Of a DNA stretch of 64,000 bases, positions 9,551 to 20,049 are shown piece after piece. Every line of letters begins with the position of its first letter. Within the stretch, counting starts at the first letter, position 1. The notes beneath the pieces are model-generated. The model saw only the letters and a list, made by a program, of their open reading frames with translations, made no database searches and had not been told where the DNA came from. This stretch comes from Synechocystis sp. PCC 7509 (lineage in GTDB: Bacteria > Cyanobacteriota > Cyanobacteriia > Cyanobacteriales > Chroococcidiopsidaceae). A program made the position numbers and the translations under genes. Where the stretch lies: contig NZ_ALVU02000001.1 in assembly GCF_000332075.2 (NCBI RefSeq), positions 3,484,324 to 3,548,323 on the forward strand, written 5' to 3'.

Positions 9551-11629
9551 ATGGATGCAAATACTCAACCAAGCGCTCCTCGTTCGTCACGCCGAAATAA
9601 GCCTAAAACCAACACTAAAGGGATTTATTCAAGAGCCATCAAAGAGGCTTTTGTCAAGCTAAATCCCAAGCAATCCATCAAAAACCCTGTAATGTTTTTG
9701 GTTTGGGTAGGCACAATTGTTGTTGCTTTATTAACTATCGATCCGAATTTGTTTGGCCCGGTGCAAGGGGAGAATTTACGGCTATTTAACGGTTTAATTG
9801 CGTTAATTTTGTTTTTTACGGTTGTTTTTGCCAACTTCGCCGAAGCGGTAGCCGAAGGACGAGGTAAAGCTCAAGCTGATGCTTTGCGTTCCACAAAATC
9901 CGATACGATCGCACGTTCGCTATTACCAGATGGTTCAATGCAAGAAGTATCCTCAACAACTCTGCATCGAGGAGATACGGTTAAAGTCATTGCTGGCGAC
10001 ATTATCCCCGCCGATGGTGAAGTTATAGCCGGAGTCGCATCAGTAGATGAATCGGCAATAACTGGCGAATCTGCCCCGGTACTGAAAGAGCCAGGATCGG
10101 ACGTTGCAAGCTCCGTTACTGGGGGAACGCGGATATTATCGGACGAATTAACTATCCGGATTACCTCAGACCCTGGTAAAGGCTTTATCGATCGCATGAT
10201 TGCCTTAGTTGAAGGCGCGGAACGTTCTAAAACCCCCAACGAAATAGCTTTAACAGTATTACTTGCGGTGTTGACGCTGGTATTTTTGTTTGTAGTCGCT
10301 ACTTTAAACGCGATCGCAAATTATGTTGGAAGTCCCGTTAGTGTTACGGTTTTAGTTGCTTTACTTGTGGCATTAATTCCTACAACTATCGGCGGCTTGC
10401 TCAGTGCGATCGGTATTGCCGGGATGGATAGGGTAGCTCAATTTAATGTCATAGCCACCTCTGGAAGAGCGGTAGAAGCTTGCGGCGACGTGAATACCTT
10501 GGTTTTAGACAAAACCGGGACAATTACTCTAGGAAACCGCCTAGCGGAAGAATTTATCCCCGTTAACGGTCACTCAATGGCAGAAGTGGCTAAAGTAGCT
10601 CTAGCTGCTAGTATTTTTGATGAAACACCCGAAGGTAAATCTATTGTGCGGTTAGCGGAAAAACTAGGCGCAACGGTAGACTTCGATCGCAGTGCGGCGG
10701 AAGGATTGGATTTTTCAGCTAAAACTCGCATGAGTGGCACAAATTTACCCGATGGGAGAGAGACAAGGAAAGGTGCGGTAGATGCGGTTAAAGGGTTTGT
10801 GCGATCGCGTAGTGGAACTTTAACTCCCGATCTCGATACTGCTTACGAAAAAGTTTCTAATCTTGGTGGTACGCCTTTAGCTATAGCTTTAAATAACGAT
10901 GTTTACGGCGTAATTTATTTAAAGGATATTATCAAGCCTGGTATCCGCGAACGTTTCGACCAATTGCGGCGTATGGGTGTCCGCAGTGTCATGTTGACGG
11001 GAGACAACCGCATTACGGCTTCGGTAATTGCGGCGGAGGCGGGTGTTGATGACTTTATTGCTGAAGCTACCCCGGAAGACAAAATCGAAGTTATTAAGCA
11101 AGAACAAGCTCAAGGTAAGTTGGTAGCAATGACTGGAGACGGCACTAATGACGCTCCGGCTTTAGCACAGGCAAATGTAGGCGTAGCAATGAATACGGGG
11201 ACTCAAGCCGCCAAAGAAGCCGCCAATATGGTCGATTTGGACTCTGATCCCACAAAACTGATTGATATTGTGGCAATTGGTAAGCAATTACTAATTACTC
11301 GCGGTGCTTTGACTACTTTCTCGATTGCTAACGATATTGCGAAATACTTTGCCATTATTCCGGTAATTTTTGCTTCAGCGAAGTTAGATAGTCTCAATAT
11401 TATGCGTTTGACTAGCACCAATTCCGCCGTATTAGCGGCACTGATTTATAACGCTTTGATTATTCCGGCTTTGATTCCTTTAGCATTAACAGGGGTAAAA
11501 TTTAGACCTTTGACGGCGAATCAATTGTTGCAAAGGAATATCTTAATTTATGGCTTAGGGGGCGTGATTGCGCCCTTTATAGCGATTAAAATCATTGATT
11601 TAGCGATCGCATTAGTGGGTTTAGCTTAA
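9551..11629 (+). CDS. kdpB: Potassium-transporting P-type ATPase, catalytic subunit KdpB
   Basis: A 692-residue P-type ATPase that hydrolyses ATP to drive K+ uptake through KdpA. The phosphorylated residue is Asp320 in [14 protein letters not shown] (171-174) is the actuator-domain dephosphorylation motif, and [12 protein letters not shown] is the hinge motif. The first 45 residues form a basic extension rich in Ser, Arg and Lys before the first membrane helix. It is followed after 7 bases by kdpF, consistent with one transcript. Confidence 0.97.
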   Translation: MDANTQPSAPRSSRRNKPKTNTKGIYSRAIKEAFVKLNPKQSIKNPVMFLVWVGTIVVALLTIDPNLFGPVQGENLRLFNGLIALILFFTVVFANFAEAVAEGRGKAQADALRSTKSDTIARSLLPDGSMQEVSSTTLHRGDTVKVIAGDIIPADGEVIAGVASVDESAITGESAPVLKEPGSDVASSVTGGTRILSDELTIRITSDPGKGFIDRMIALVEGAERSKTPNEIALTVLLAVLTLVFLFVVATLNAIANYVGSPVSVTVLVALLVALIPTTIGGLLSAIGIAGMDRVAQFNVIATSGRAVEACGDVNTLVLDKTGTITLGNRLAEEFIPVNGHSMAEVAKVALAASIFDETPEGKSIVRLAEKLGATVDFDRSAAEGLDFSAKTRMSGTNLPDGRETRKGAVDAVKGFVRSRSGTLTPDLDTAYEKVSNLGGTPLAIALNNDVYGVIYLKDIIKPGIRERFDQLRRMGVRSVMLTGDNRITASVIAAEAGVDDFIAEATPEDKIEVIKQEQAQGKLVAMTGDGTNDAPALAQANVGVAMNTGTQAAKEAANMVDLDSDPTKLIDIVAIGKQLLITRGALTTFSIANDIAKYFAIIPVIFASAKLDSLNIMRLTSTNSAVLAALIYNALIIPALIPLALTGVKFRPLTANQLLQRNILIYGLGGVIAPFIAIKIIDLAIALVGLA

Positions 11630-11636
11630 AAAAAAC

Positions 11637-11864
11637 ATGGAAATAATTAATCTATTGAAGGGAATTGAGTGGCGCAGGCAAAAAATGCCCCTATTCGCCT
11701 TTTTACTCCTTTGTTTAAATTTAGTCATTGCACCCGCCGTTTATGCTGCTTCTAGTGGCGCATTAGAACGCCGTCATGCTTACGCTTTGGGGATACTGGG
11801 TTTATTGACCTTTGGACTTGTTATTTACTTATTTGTGGTCGTTTTTCAACCGGAGCGATTTTAG
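11637..11864 (+). CDS. kdpF: KdpF-like small subunit with N-terminal extension
   Basis: A 75-residue membrane protein between kdpB and kdpC. The C-terminal 30 residues, ending LVIYLFVVVFQPERF, match the single-helix KdpF lipid-like stabilising subunit of the Kdp pump, which is about 29 residues in E. coli. An extra hydrophobic segment near residues 17-37 (FAFLLLCLNLVIAPAVYA) precedes it and could be a second helix or a signal sequence cleaved after VYA. The position 7 bases after kdpB and 3 bases before kdpC supports the call. The role of the extension is unknown. Confidence 0.85.
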   Translation: MEIINLLKGIEWRRQKMPLFAFLLLCLNLVIAPAVYAASSGALERRHAYALGILGLLTFGLVIYLFVVVFQPERF

Positions 11865-11867
11865 CTT

Positions 11868-12470
11868 ATGTCAGTCATTGGCGAAACTACCAAAGCAATT
11901 CGGATGACTTTAGTATTGTGGGTATTAACAGCGATTATTTATCCTGTATTGGTTTTAGCCGTCGCTCAAGTGGCGTTTCCCTATCAAGCTAACGGTAGCT
12001 TAGTCCAAAATCTAGAAGGAAAACTAATCGGTTCAGCTTTAATTGGTCAAGCTTTTACTACCGAGCAATATTTTTCTACTCGTCCCAGTACCAGCACTTA
12101 CAGCCAAGGAAAAGAAGCTGCACCGACGGGTTTATCGGGTGCTAGTAATCTTGCGCCTAGCAATCCTGACTTACTTAAACGCATTCAAGAAGAAGTTACA
12201 AGGTTGCAGGAAATCAATGTACGACCTACCGCCGACTTAGTTTATACTTCAGGCTCTAGCTTAGATCCCCATATTACTGTAGCAAGTGCGATCGCCCAGT
12301 TGGATCGAGTTGCCACCGCCCGAAATTTAGCTAGTGAAGATATCGCGCCGTTAATTGTCAAACATACTCAAGGAAGATTTTTAGGTATTTTTGGCGAACC
12401 GGGAGTAAATGTTTTAGACTTAAACCGCGAACTTGATATTCTTACCTTGTCTCGTCAAAATACACAATAA
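11868..12470 (+). CDS. kdpC: Potassium-transporting ATPase subunit KdpC
   Basis: A 200-residue KdpC with one N-terminal membrane helix (about residues 13-35) and a periplasmic domain. Family features are LIGQAFTTEQYFSTRPS and GASNLAPSNPDLL. KdpC helps KdpB couple ATP use to K+ transport. It is the last gene of the kdp operon. The next gene starts 120 bases later and is unrelated, a chemoreceptor with its own ATG. Confidence 0.95.
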   Translation: MSVIGETTKAIRMTLVLWVLTAIIYPVLVLAVAQVAFPYQANGSLVQNLEGKLIGSALIGQAFTTEQYFSTRPSTSTYSQGKEAAPTGLSGASNLAPSNPDLLKRIQEEVTRLQEINVRPTADLVYTSGSSLDPHITVASAIAQLDRVATARNLASEDIAPLIVKHTQGRFLGIFGEPGVNVLDLNRELDILTLSRQNTQ

Positions 12471-12590
12471 GGCATGAATATTTTTTGAAAAAATCATGGG
12501 AAATATCTTCAAACTTAGTTAGTTTCTATTAGATAGCGGGAACACTAGATAGTATCAGGAGTAAACCTTATCTATCAATCGCCTAAAGTT

Positions 12591-14096
12591 ATGGACCAAG
12601 CTATTAAAAAAACAGATATTCTCCCAAATCCCCAATCTTGGTTCGCCAACCAAAACTCATCAGGCGCTACAAATCGTTTCCAACTGCTAACTATTCCTCT
12701 AGCTCTTACGGTGTCGTTATGTGCAGGTATGGGTTGGTATGTGTGGGATTCTTATAATGCTTTTAAAAAAATTCAAACTCAAGACTTACAAATTCAAAAA
12801 TTGAGCGGTGATATTACTTATTTAGATGAAGTATTAACTTCTAGCGCTCGTTTAGCAGCTACTACCAGCAACAAGCGCTGGGAACAGCGTTATCTCGATT
12901 ATGTCCCAAAACTAGATGCGGCTCTAGCCGAAGCTCAGAAATTACTACCAAATGTCTTTAAAAGTGACGCATTTACTAAAACTAACATCGCCAACCAAAA
13001 ATTAATTGCTCTAGAAACCCAAGCTTTTGAGCTAGTAAATAAAGGCAATCAAAAAGCCGCCGCCGCCTTGTTACTAGGTTCAGAGTATGAGGCGCAAAAA
13101 GAAATTTATTCCCAAGGGTTAAAAGAAGCAACCGCAGCTTTACAAAAGTATGTAGATTCAAATATACAAGCAAAATCTCAACAGGCATTTGGTGCGATCG
13201 CCCTGCTTATAATTGCTTTAGTTATTTTACTATTTGCCTGGATAAGTGTATTGCGAACCATGCGGCGCTACGACCAAGCGATCAATAGTGCGGGGTTGCT
13301 AATTTCCACAAGTTCTCATGAAATTGCTGTCACCGTCCAACAACAGGAACGAGCGATCGCTGGACAAGCAAGTTCAGTTAATCAAACTACAACTACAATC
13401 GAAGAATTGGGTGCATCTTCTCGTCAATCTGCCGAACAAGCAACCGCTTCGGCTTCAGGAGCGCGTCAGGCATTGGTTTTAGCCGAGGAAGGAACTAAAG
13501 CCGTACATCAAACCATTGCCGGAATGTCTACCCTTAAAGACAAAGTGGAAGCGATCGCTCAAGCAATTATCCGCTTAAGCGAACAGACCAATCAAATTAG
13601 CGGTATCTCTGGTTTAGTTGGCGATTTGGCTAACCAAACTAATATGCTGGCACTAAATGCCGCCGTAGAAGCCGCGCGTGCGGGGGTACATGGTAAAGGC
13701 TTTGGCGTAGTAGCAAGTGAAATTCGCAAACTTGCCGATCAAAGTAAAAAATCTGCCGATAAAATCACCGCTTTAGTAGGAGATATCCAATCTGCGATTA
13801 ATACAACAGTTATGGTGACAGATGAAGGGACTAAAACTGTAGATAAAGGTTTAGAGCTTACTAATTCTACAGCTACCACCTTTGCTGGATTTGCTGATTC
13901 TATCAATAATGTATTTCTCAACAGCCAACAAATTGCTCTTAGCGCTCAACAACAAGCTTTAGCTGTCCAACAGGTAGTTGCAGCCATGAACTCGCTTAAT
14001 TTAAGCGCCAAAGAAAGCGCTACAGGTATTACTCAAGTTAAAGTCAGCACCGAACAACTCAACGAAGCGGCTCAAAAACTTAAAGCTGTTATCTAA
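12591..14096 (+). CDS. Methyl-accepting chemotaxis protein
   Basis: A 501-residue transmembrane chemoreceptor. Membrane helices lie at about residues 29-52 and 200-222, with a helical extracytoplasmic sensor of about 145 residues between them. The cytoplasmic part is a long coiled coil with the conserved hairpin tip [15 protein letters not shown], which contacts CheA and CheW. No clear HAMP domain separates the second helix from the signalling domain. The ligand is unknown. It may feed a CheA such as the hybrid kinase at 2021-4711, but no direct link is seen. Confidence 0.92.
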   Translation: MDQAIKKTDILPNPQSWFANQNSSGATNRFQLLTIPLALTVSLCAGMGWYVWDSYNAFKKIQTQDLQIQKLSGDITYLDEVLTSSARLAATTSNKRWEQRYLDYVPKLDAALAEAQKLLPNVFKSDAFTKTNIANQKLIALETQAFELVNKGNQKAAAALLLGSEYEAQKEIYSQGLKEATAALQKYVDSNIQAKSQQAFGAIALLIIALVILLFAWISVLRTMRRYDQAINSAGLLISTSSHEIAVTVQQQERAIAGQASSVNQTTTTIEELGASSRQSAEQATASASGARQALVLAEEGTKAVHQTIAGMSTLKDKVEAIAQAIIRLSEQTNQISGISGLVGDLANQTNMLALNAAVEAARAGVHGKGFGVVASEIRKLADQSKKSADKITALVGDIQSAINTTVMVTDEGTKTVDKGLELTNSTATTFAGFADSINNVFLNSQQIALSAQQQALAVQQVVAAMNSLNLSAKESATGITQVKVSTEQLNEAAQKLKAVI

Positions 14097-14111
14097 CTCA
14101 TTACATGAAAA

Positions 14112-14144
14112 AGGGGTTAACCCCTATTAAACTGGGTTAACCCT
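14112..14144. terminator. Bidirectional hairpin between convergent genes
   Basis: AGGGGTTAACCCCT (14112-14125) is a perfect palindrome, and GGGTTAACCC (14134-14143) repeats its core. The two halves can also pair with each other as one long stem with a loop of about 10 bases. The element lies between the ends of the chemoreceptor (+) and ycf35 (-), as expected for a shared terminator. It has no strong T run. Confidence 0.6.
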
Positions 14145-14171
14145 CTAAACTTTGAAACGCGCTGGAATGGA

Positions 14172-14525
14172 TTACTGCTGCACAACTAGCTTGACGTTGG
14201 CATTTTGTAAACCGCGTTGCTTGACTTCCGATAAAGTCTTGTTAACAGCGTACTTTTGGTTGATAGAGTTGATTAACTCAGTTTGGTTATGCTTTTTAGC
14301 AACGCCCCATAGGTCAGCGATTAGGTCAAAAGAACCATCGCTATTGCGTGACCAGCCTAAATCATATTCGCCTTCCAATACTGCAACTAGGTCAGCACGA
14401 ACTCTTTGACCGTTGTAGCCGCGAACGTCAGCTTCGGTCTTGGTGTTGATGCCTAAGTCGCGTAAGGAAGCCTTGAGGATTTCGGCATCAGCGATCTTGG
14501 TGCGTAGAGTGCTAAAATGGGACAT
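14172..14525 (-). CDS. ycf35: Ycf35-like DUF1257 protein
   Basis: A 117-residue protein of the DUF1257/Ycf35 family, encoded in cyanobacteria and red-algal plastids; its function is not established. It starts MSHFSTLRTKI, as usual in the family. A strong Shine-Dalgarno sequence, TAGGAGG, lies about 8 bases before the ATG (plus-strand 14534-14540). It lies downstream of ycf46 on the same strand with 148 bases between, and the two genes are often neighbours. Confidence 0.92.
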   Translation of the reverse strand: MSHFSTLRTKIADAEILKASLRDLGINTKTEADVRGYNGQRVRADLVAVLEGEYDLGWSRNSDGSFDLIADLWGVAKKHNQTELINSINQKYAVNKTLSEVKQRGLQNANVKLVVQQ

Positions 14526-14627
14526 TTGGGTTTCCTCCTAGGAAATCTGAATTAAAACGACAACAGTCTCAGTCAGGTTTCGTCGCGCTGTTTGAAAAGG
14601 GATAACCAAGGCGACTTTTTGTCAACT

Positions 14628-14643
14628 GCTGGCAATTGCCAGC
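14628..14643. promoter_or_regulatory. 16-base perfect palindrome between ycf46 and ycf35
   Basis: GCTGGCAATTGCCAGC is fully self-complementary. It lies 30 bases after the ycf46 stop and about 100 bases before the ycf35 start. It could be an operator for ycf35 or part of a terminator for ycf46. No T run follows on the minus strand, which slightly favours a protein-binding site. Confidence 0.45.
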
Positions 14644-14673
14644 CTTTCCCCCTGTGGTAGCAGGAGAAAGCTT

Positions 14674-16191
14674 TTAAAACTCCATGCGCTGATATTCAGC
14701 TACGGAGGTTGCAGCAGGTCTAGCACGCTGTCTTGCCCAATCTCTCAAGGCGGTGACTTGTTCTGTCATGGTCTTCGACAGAGGCAGCGTGGACTTGATA
14801 GCCGCAATAATATCTAGCTGGGTAAATTCTCGGTCTTGAGCAAAAGCCTCGTACATGGCTGCAACTAATGCTTGCTCAATTTCTGCACCGGAAAACCCAT
14901 CGGCAACTTTTGCCAATTGCTCTAAGTCAAAGCGAGTAATGTCGCGCTTGCGTTTGAGCAAATGAATGTTGAATATTTCTTTGCGCTCGTCTGCTGTAGG
15001 CAAATCTACAAAGAATAGCTCGTCAAAGCGTCCTTTACGTAAAAATTCCCCTGGTAAGCGTTCGACGCGGTTGGCGGTTGCCATCACAAATACCGGTGAC
15101 GTTTTTTCCTGCATCCAGGTGAGGAAAGAACCAAAAATTCTACTTGATGTACCACCGTCAGAATCCGCCGAACCTGTAGTTCCAGCAAAAGCTTTGTCTA
15201 ATTCATCGATGAACAAAATCGCTGGGGAAATCGATTCAGCCGTTTTTAAAGCATTTCGTAAATTTGCTTCACTTCGCCCCACCATCGAGCCATCGTAGAC
15301 TCTACCCATATCTAGTCTTAGTAAGGGTAAACCCCAAAGACGAGAAGTGGTTTTAGCAATTAACGATTTGCCGCAGCCGGGTACGCCCAATATTAGCATT
15401 CCCTTGGGTTGAGGCAATCCATACTCTCTAGCTCTTTCGGTAAAGGCGTTAGAGCGTTGCTTCAGCCAGTGCTTAAGTTCGTCTAGTCCGCCAACAGCTT
15501 CTAGAGTTTCGTCTTCTTCAATAAATTCTAAAATTCCATTGCGGCGAATTAGCTGTTTTTTCTCCGATAGTACGATGTCTACTTCGTTCTCTGTCAAGCT
15601 GCCTTTGGTAACTTGAGCTTTACGATATACTTTCTCGGCTTCGTCCCTGGTTAAGCCTAGTGCTGCTTTTAGTAACTTTTCTCGTGCCTCAGTAGTAATT
15701 CTCCGGGTTTTGTTTTGGTCTAGTTGCTTGGACAAGACTTGATTTAACTCCGTCATGTCTGGCAAGGGGAAGTCAAGAACTACAACTTCTTTTTCTAGCT
15801 CAATTGGTACTTGCTGTACTGGTGACATCAAGATAATTGTTTTTTGGGTTCCCTTAAAGCTGGCGATCGCATCTCTTAACCACCGTGTTGTCGCCGGGGA
15901 ATCTATAAACGGGTGTAAATCCTTAAATATAAATAATCCTGGCTCTTTCTGTCTAATAACCCATTCAATAGCGGCTTCTGGCGATACGGTGTTATGTTGG
16001 GTAACATTTCGGGGCTGACCGTATTCGACAATTCCATGAGTTACTGTCCAGAGAAATATGCGACGCACTGGTCTTACTTGGGCAATGGTAGAAATCGCGC
16101 TCTCTGCCCGTTCTTCCTCGGAGGTCACAAGGTAGATTAAGGGATATTGAGCTTGAATCAGAATATTTAGCTCTTCTTGCATGACCGTCAA
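14674..16191 (-). CDS. ycf46: Ycf46-type AAA+ ATPase
   Basis: A 505-residue AAA+ ATPase. The N-terminal 220 residues are a degenerate P-loop-like domain; the second half is a standard AAA module with Walker A GVPGCGKSL, Walker B ILFIDELDKAF and an arginine-finger region FLRKGRFDELF. Ycf46 homologues are found in cyanobacteria and plastids and have been linked to CO2 uptake or photosynthesis control in Synechocystis; the exact substrate is unsettled. It is upstream of ycf35 on the same strand. Confidence 0.93.
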   Translation of the reverse strand: MTVMQEELNILIQAQYPLIYLVTSEEERAESAISTIAQVRPVRRIFLWTVTHGIVEYGQPRNVTQHNTVSPEAAIEWVIRQKEPGLFIFKDLHPFIDSPATTRWLRDAIASFKGTQKTIILMSPVQQVPIELEKEVVVLDFPLPDMTELNQVLSKQLDQNKTRRITTEAREKLLKAALGLTRDEAEKVYRKAQVTKGSLTENEVDIVLSEKKQLIRRNGILEFIEEDETLEAVGGLDELKHWLKQRSNAFTERAREYGLPQPKGMLILGVPGCGKSLIAKTTSRLWGLPLLRLDMGRVYDGSMVGRSEANLRNALKTAESISPAILFIDELDKAFAGTTGSADSDGGTSSRIFGSFLTWMQEKTSPVFVMATANRVERLPGEFLRKGRFDELFFVDLPTADERKEIFNIHLLKRKRDITRFDLEQLAKVADGFSGAEIEQALVAAMYEAFAQDREFTQLDIIAAIKSTLPLSKTMTEQVTALRDWARQRARPAATSVAEYQRMEF

Positions 16192-16263
16192 CCTACTTGG
16201 AACCGAATAAAAACAATTTTGGATACTTTGGGAAAATCACTTAGGCGATCGCCTGTCCTAAAT

Positions 16264-16608
16264 TCACTTCAAACAAGGTACTAATTCTTCTTGACCTGCC
16301 GCCGTACCGGGTGTTACTTGAGCTACAGTCAATTTTTCTTCGTTTAATACTCCGCTAGAGCTACCTATGGCTACCATTTCACCGTCAGAGATTACTACAG
16401 TAGTGGCACACTCTGGGCAAGCATATAGCTGATGAGTACGACCGTGAATTGTTTCTAATTCCTCTACCATTTCTGGATGAGTTAGATAAAAACCAATTGC
16501 TTTTTCGGCTAGTTCGGACATTGGCTCGGAGTCAATTGCCGATCTGATTTTGAGCCTTCTATGTATTTCTGGAGTTAGGTAAAATGTAACCTTTTGCTTA
16601 GCTTGCAT
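16264..16608 (-). CDS. Small cyanobacterial protein with RHH-like N-terminus
   Basis: A 114-residue protein of unknown function. The first 55 residues (KVTFYLTPEIHRRLKIRSA, then SMSELAEKAI-like spacing) look like a ribbon-helix-helix DNA-binding fold. A single CPEC pair follows near residue 74, and only one other Cys (near the C-terminus) is present, so a full zinc ribbon is unlikely within one chain. It lies 72 bases upstream of ycf46 on the same strand, so co-transcription is possible. A regulatory role is inference. Confidence 0.7.
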   Translation of the reverse strand: MQAKQKVTFYLTPEIHRRLKIRSAIDSEPMSELAEKAIGFYLTHPEMVEELETIHGRTHQLYACPECATTVVISDGEMVAIGSSSGVLNEEKLTVAQVTPGTAAGQEELVPCLK

Positions 16609-16801
16609 ATGTCGTTTTTCAGTCTTGTTACCCGGGTATGTTTATCACCTTACTTGCCTCTTTTTGAATTGTCAAGACAGTATGCTGTTATGACAGCAAT
16701 ATTGTTACAAGTCGTAATAATTAATCGAAACAAGGGAAGTACGCTCAAATAGGTTATGGGTGTCACAAACCTGATAAATTTAGCGAGTATCAAGCGAGTA
16801 A

Positions 16802-17962
<1,161 letters not shown>

Positions 17963-17963
17963 G

Positions 17964-18218
17964 ATGAGGTCAATTACCGAACCTTACTTGACGCAAGTTG
18001 ATAGATTGCCAAAAGTAGGCAATCACATTCTGGCGCAGTTTGATGAGTCCTCAATTGTCGTCTATCAAGCTTATCGTCCAGCGATTGGCAACTTCGCCGC
18101 CACCCAGGGTTATTTTGGCGGCGAGTTTAGTTTTGGGCGTACGAGTTGGATTGAGCCTAATTTCTTACTTGATACTGCTATCAAACTGGAACTAACACCA
18201 AATCCTGCCTGTAATTAA
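17964..18218 (+). pseudogene. Truncated DUF4291 gene between sqdB and sqdX
   Basis: The 84-residue frame matches the start of DUF4291 proteins: ILAQFDESSIVVYQAYRP, then a GYFGGEFS block and SWIEPNFL. Family members, as I recall, are about 190-200 residues and continue after NFL with a WMMYRSGW-type block. Here the similarity stops at NFL and 17 unrelated residues follow before the stop. The missing block was not seen in the other frames downstream, so the C-terminal half seems deleted rather than shifted. It begins one base after the sqdB stop and ends 11 bases before sqdX. Confidence 0.65.
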
Positions 18219-18229
18219 CAATTTTTTGT

Positions 18230-19360
18230 ATGCGAATTGCCTTATTTACTGAAACGTTTTTGCCCAAAGTTGATGGAATTGTCACACGGTTGCGCCATAC
18301 TGTAGAGCATTTGCAGCGCAGTGGGAACGAAGTAATTGTTTTTGCTCCCGATGGGGGAATAACAGAGTATAAAGGGGCTAAAGTGTACGGTGTAACGGGG
18401 TTTCCTTTGCCTTTGTACCCAGAACTAAAAATGGCATTGCCAAGACCAGCGATTGGTCATGCTTTAGAGGAGTTTAAGCCCGATATTATTCATGTAGTTA
18501 ATCCCGCCGTTTTAGGCTTGGCGGGCTTATATTATGGCAAGTCGTTAAAAATTCCCTTGGTGGCTTCTTACCATACTCATTTACCGCAATACCTGCATCA
18601 TTACAACTTAGGAATGTTGGAGGGTTTGCTGTGGGAATTGCTTAAATCTGCTCATAACCAAGCACAGTTAAACTTGTGTACTTCAACGGCGATGGTGGCA
18701 GAATTAACCGCTCATGGGATTGAAAGAGTAGATTTGTGGCAAAAGGGAGTAGATACAGAGTTATTTCACCCAGAGTTGGCAACGGAAGAAATGCGATCGC
18801 ACCTTAGCCAAGGTTTTCCCCAACACCCTCTACTACTGTACGTTGGGCGGCTATCGGTAGAAAAGGAAGTTGAACGAATTAAACCCGTTTTAGAAGCTAT
18901 CCCCAATGCTCGTTTAGCTTTAGTGGGGGATGGGCCGCATCGAGCCGCGTTAGAACAGCATTTTGCGGGTACTCCCACGCATTTTGTGGGTTATCTCACT
19001 GGGAGAGATTTAGGCGCGGCGTTTGCTTCGGCGGATGCCTTTATTTTTCCCTCCCGTACTGAGACGCTGGGCTTAGTATTACTCGAAGCTATGGCGGCGG
19101 GGTGTCCTGTAGTAGCAGCTAGTTCTGGAGGAATCCCAGATATTATTACGTCGGGGATAAATGGATTTTTATTTGACCCGCAAATGGGAGATGAAGGAGC
19201 GATTTTAGCTACGCAAAGGTTACTCGCCCAGGCGCAAGAACGAGAAACTATCCGCCAAAACGCCCGCCTAGAAGCCGAACGCTGGGGCTGGGCGGCGGCG
19301 ACGCTTCAGTTGGTGGCTTACTATGAAAAAGTCAGAAGTCTTTGTTTGGCTTATTCTTAG
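18230..19360 (+). CDS. sqdX: Sulfoquinovosyl diacylglycerol synthase SqdX
   Basis: A 376-residue GT4-type glycosyltransferase with the GT-B fold that transfers sulfoquinovose from UDP-sulfoquinovose to diacylglycerol, the last step of SQDG synthesis. It starts MRIALFTETFLPKVDGIVTR, typical of the family. The nucleotide-sugar region includes VGRLSVEKE and LVGDGPHR, and the EX7E motif is in SRTETLGLVLLEAMAAG. It acts at the cytoplasmic/thylakoid membrane face. The position downstream of sqdB supports the assignment over other GT4 enzymes. Confidence 0.94.
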   Translation: MRIALFTETFLPKVDGIVTRLRHTVEHLQRSGNEVIVFAPDGGITEYKGAKVYGVTGFPLPLYPELKMALPRPAIGHALEEFKPDIIHVVNPAVLGLAGLYYGKSLKIPLVASYHTHLPQYLHHYNLGMLEGLLWELLKSAHNQAQLNLCTSTAMVAELTAHGIERVDLWQKGVDTELFHPELATEEMRSHLSQGFPQHPLLLYVGRLSVEKEVERIKPVLEAIPNARLALVGDGPHRAALEQHFAGTPTHFVGYLTGRDLGAAFASADAFIFPSRTETLGLVLLEAMAAGCPVVAASSGGIPDIITSGINGFLFDPQMGDEGAILATQRLLAQAQERETIRQNARLEAERWGWAAATLQLVAYYEKVRSLCLAYS

Positions 19361-19461
19361 AGCTAAATTGCGATCGCCCAATAAATAACAAACTCTGGGG
19401 ATTTTGAGGTTATTTGTTCGTAAGAGCGATCGCCTTAGGTTAGTCTATTTACTACTGTTTT

Positions 19462-19725
19462 TCAACTTTCGCCCGCATTGTTCTTGTTGTCAAAAGATTG
19501 ACTACCAATTCCTAGCTGTTGTTTTGAGCGTTTGAGTTGCTTCCAAAGAGCGCGAATTTTCTCATAGGATTCTTCAGGAGAAAGCTTACCCGCTGTTTCC
19601 AAATTGCAAATATAGCTTACCCTTTGGGCAAATTCTTGTAAATTTGCATTAAAAACTAAGTTTTCTGGCTTAACTTGACCGTAATAGCGGCCGCGCGGGT
19701 AGAGAAAGTCTGTTTTATGATCCAC
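19462..19725 (-). CDS. DUF7219-like small cyanobacterial protein
   Basis: An 87-residue soluble protein. The block DFLYPRGRYYGQ, then PENLVFNANLQEFAQRV and YICNLETAGKLSPEE, is a pattern I recall as widely conserved in cyanobacteria (DUF7219, function unknown). It is predicted to be mainly helical with a basic C-terminal third. It stands alone, pointing away from the glycosidase-like gene region, with about 100 bases to the convergent sqdX end. Confidence 0.8.
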   Translation of the reverse strand: MDHKTDFLYPRGRYYGQVKPENLVFNANLQEFAQRVSYICNLETAGKLSPEESYEKIRALWKQLKRSKQQLGIGSQSFDNKNNAGES

Positions 19726-20049
19726 TGCTTCTCCGTATTTTTTTAAAATGTATTTTGTTAATGAGAATTAAGCCTATATTTATTAGCCAGATTCTCTAAA
19801 TATCTCTCAACCTAACGGTAATATAAACCTTATTCTAGCTTCTTAACCTCTTTTTAACCTAATATCTAGGTGCTGATGTTTATTAGCTGAGTTGATACTT
19901 AAGCTGATTGCGATTTTAACTGTTTTCAGCTTTTGCCTACAGTATCCCCAAGCACTACTTCCTCTGTCTAAAGAAGTAACTATAAGCAATGGGCTAAAAT
20001 TTGTTCAAGCTGAGATTATGGTAGCTAGTTGTTTCTAATTGGTTCTTAA
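19726..20049. other. 324-base gene-free region
   Basis: An AT-rich spacer between two minus-strand genes. It should hold the promoter of the DUF7219-like gene at its left end and the 3' end of the glycosidase-like transcript at its right. I saw no RNA gene, convincing hairpin or small gene. Confidence 0.5.

Noticed and set aside
9871-10239. 122-codon minus-strand frame inside kdpB
   Set aside because: It is antisense to the phosphorylation/actuator region of kdpB, has biased composition and no recognised family.
14966-15298. 110-codon plus-strand frame inside ycf46
   Set aside because: It is antisense to the AAA domain of ycf46; low-quality composition and no ribosome site.
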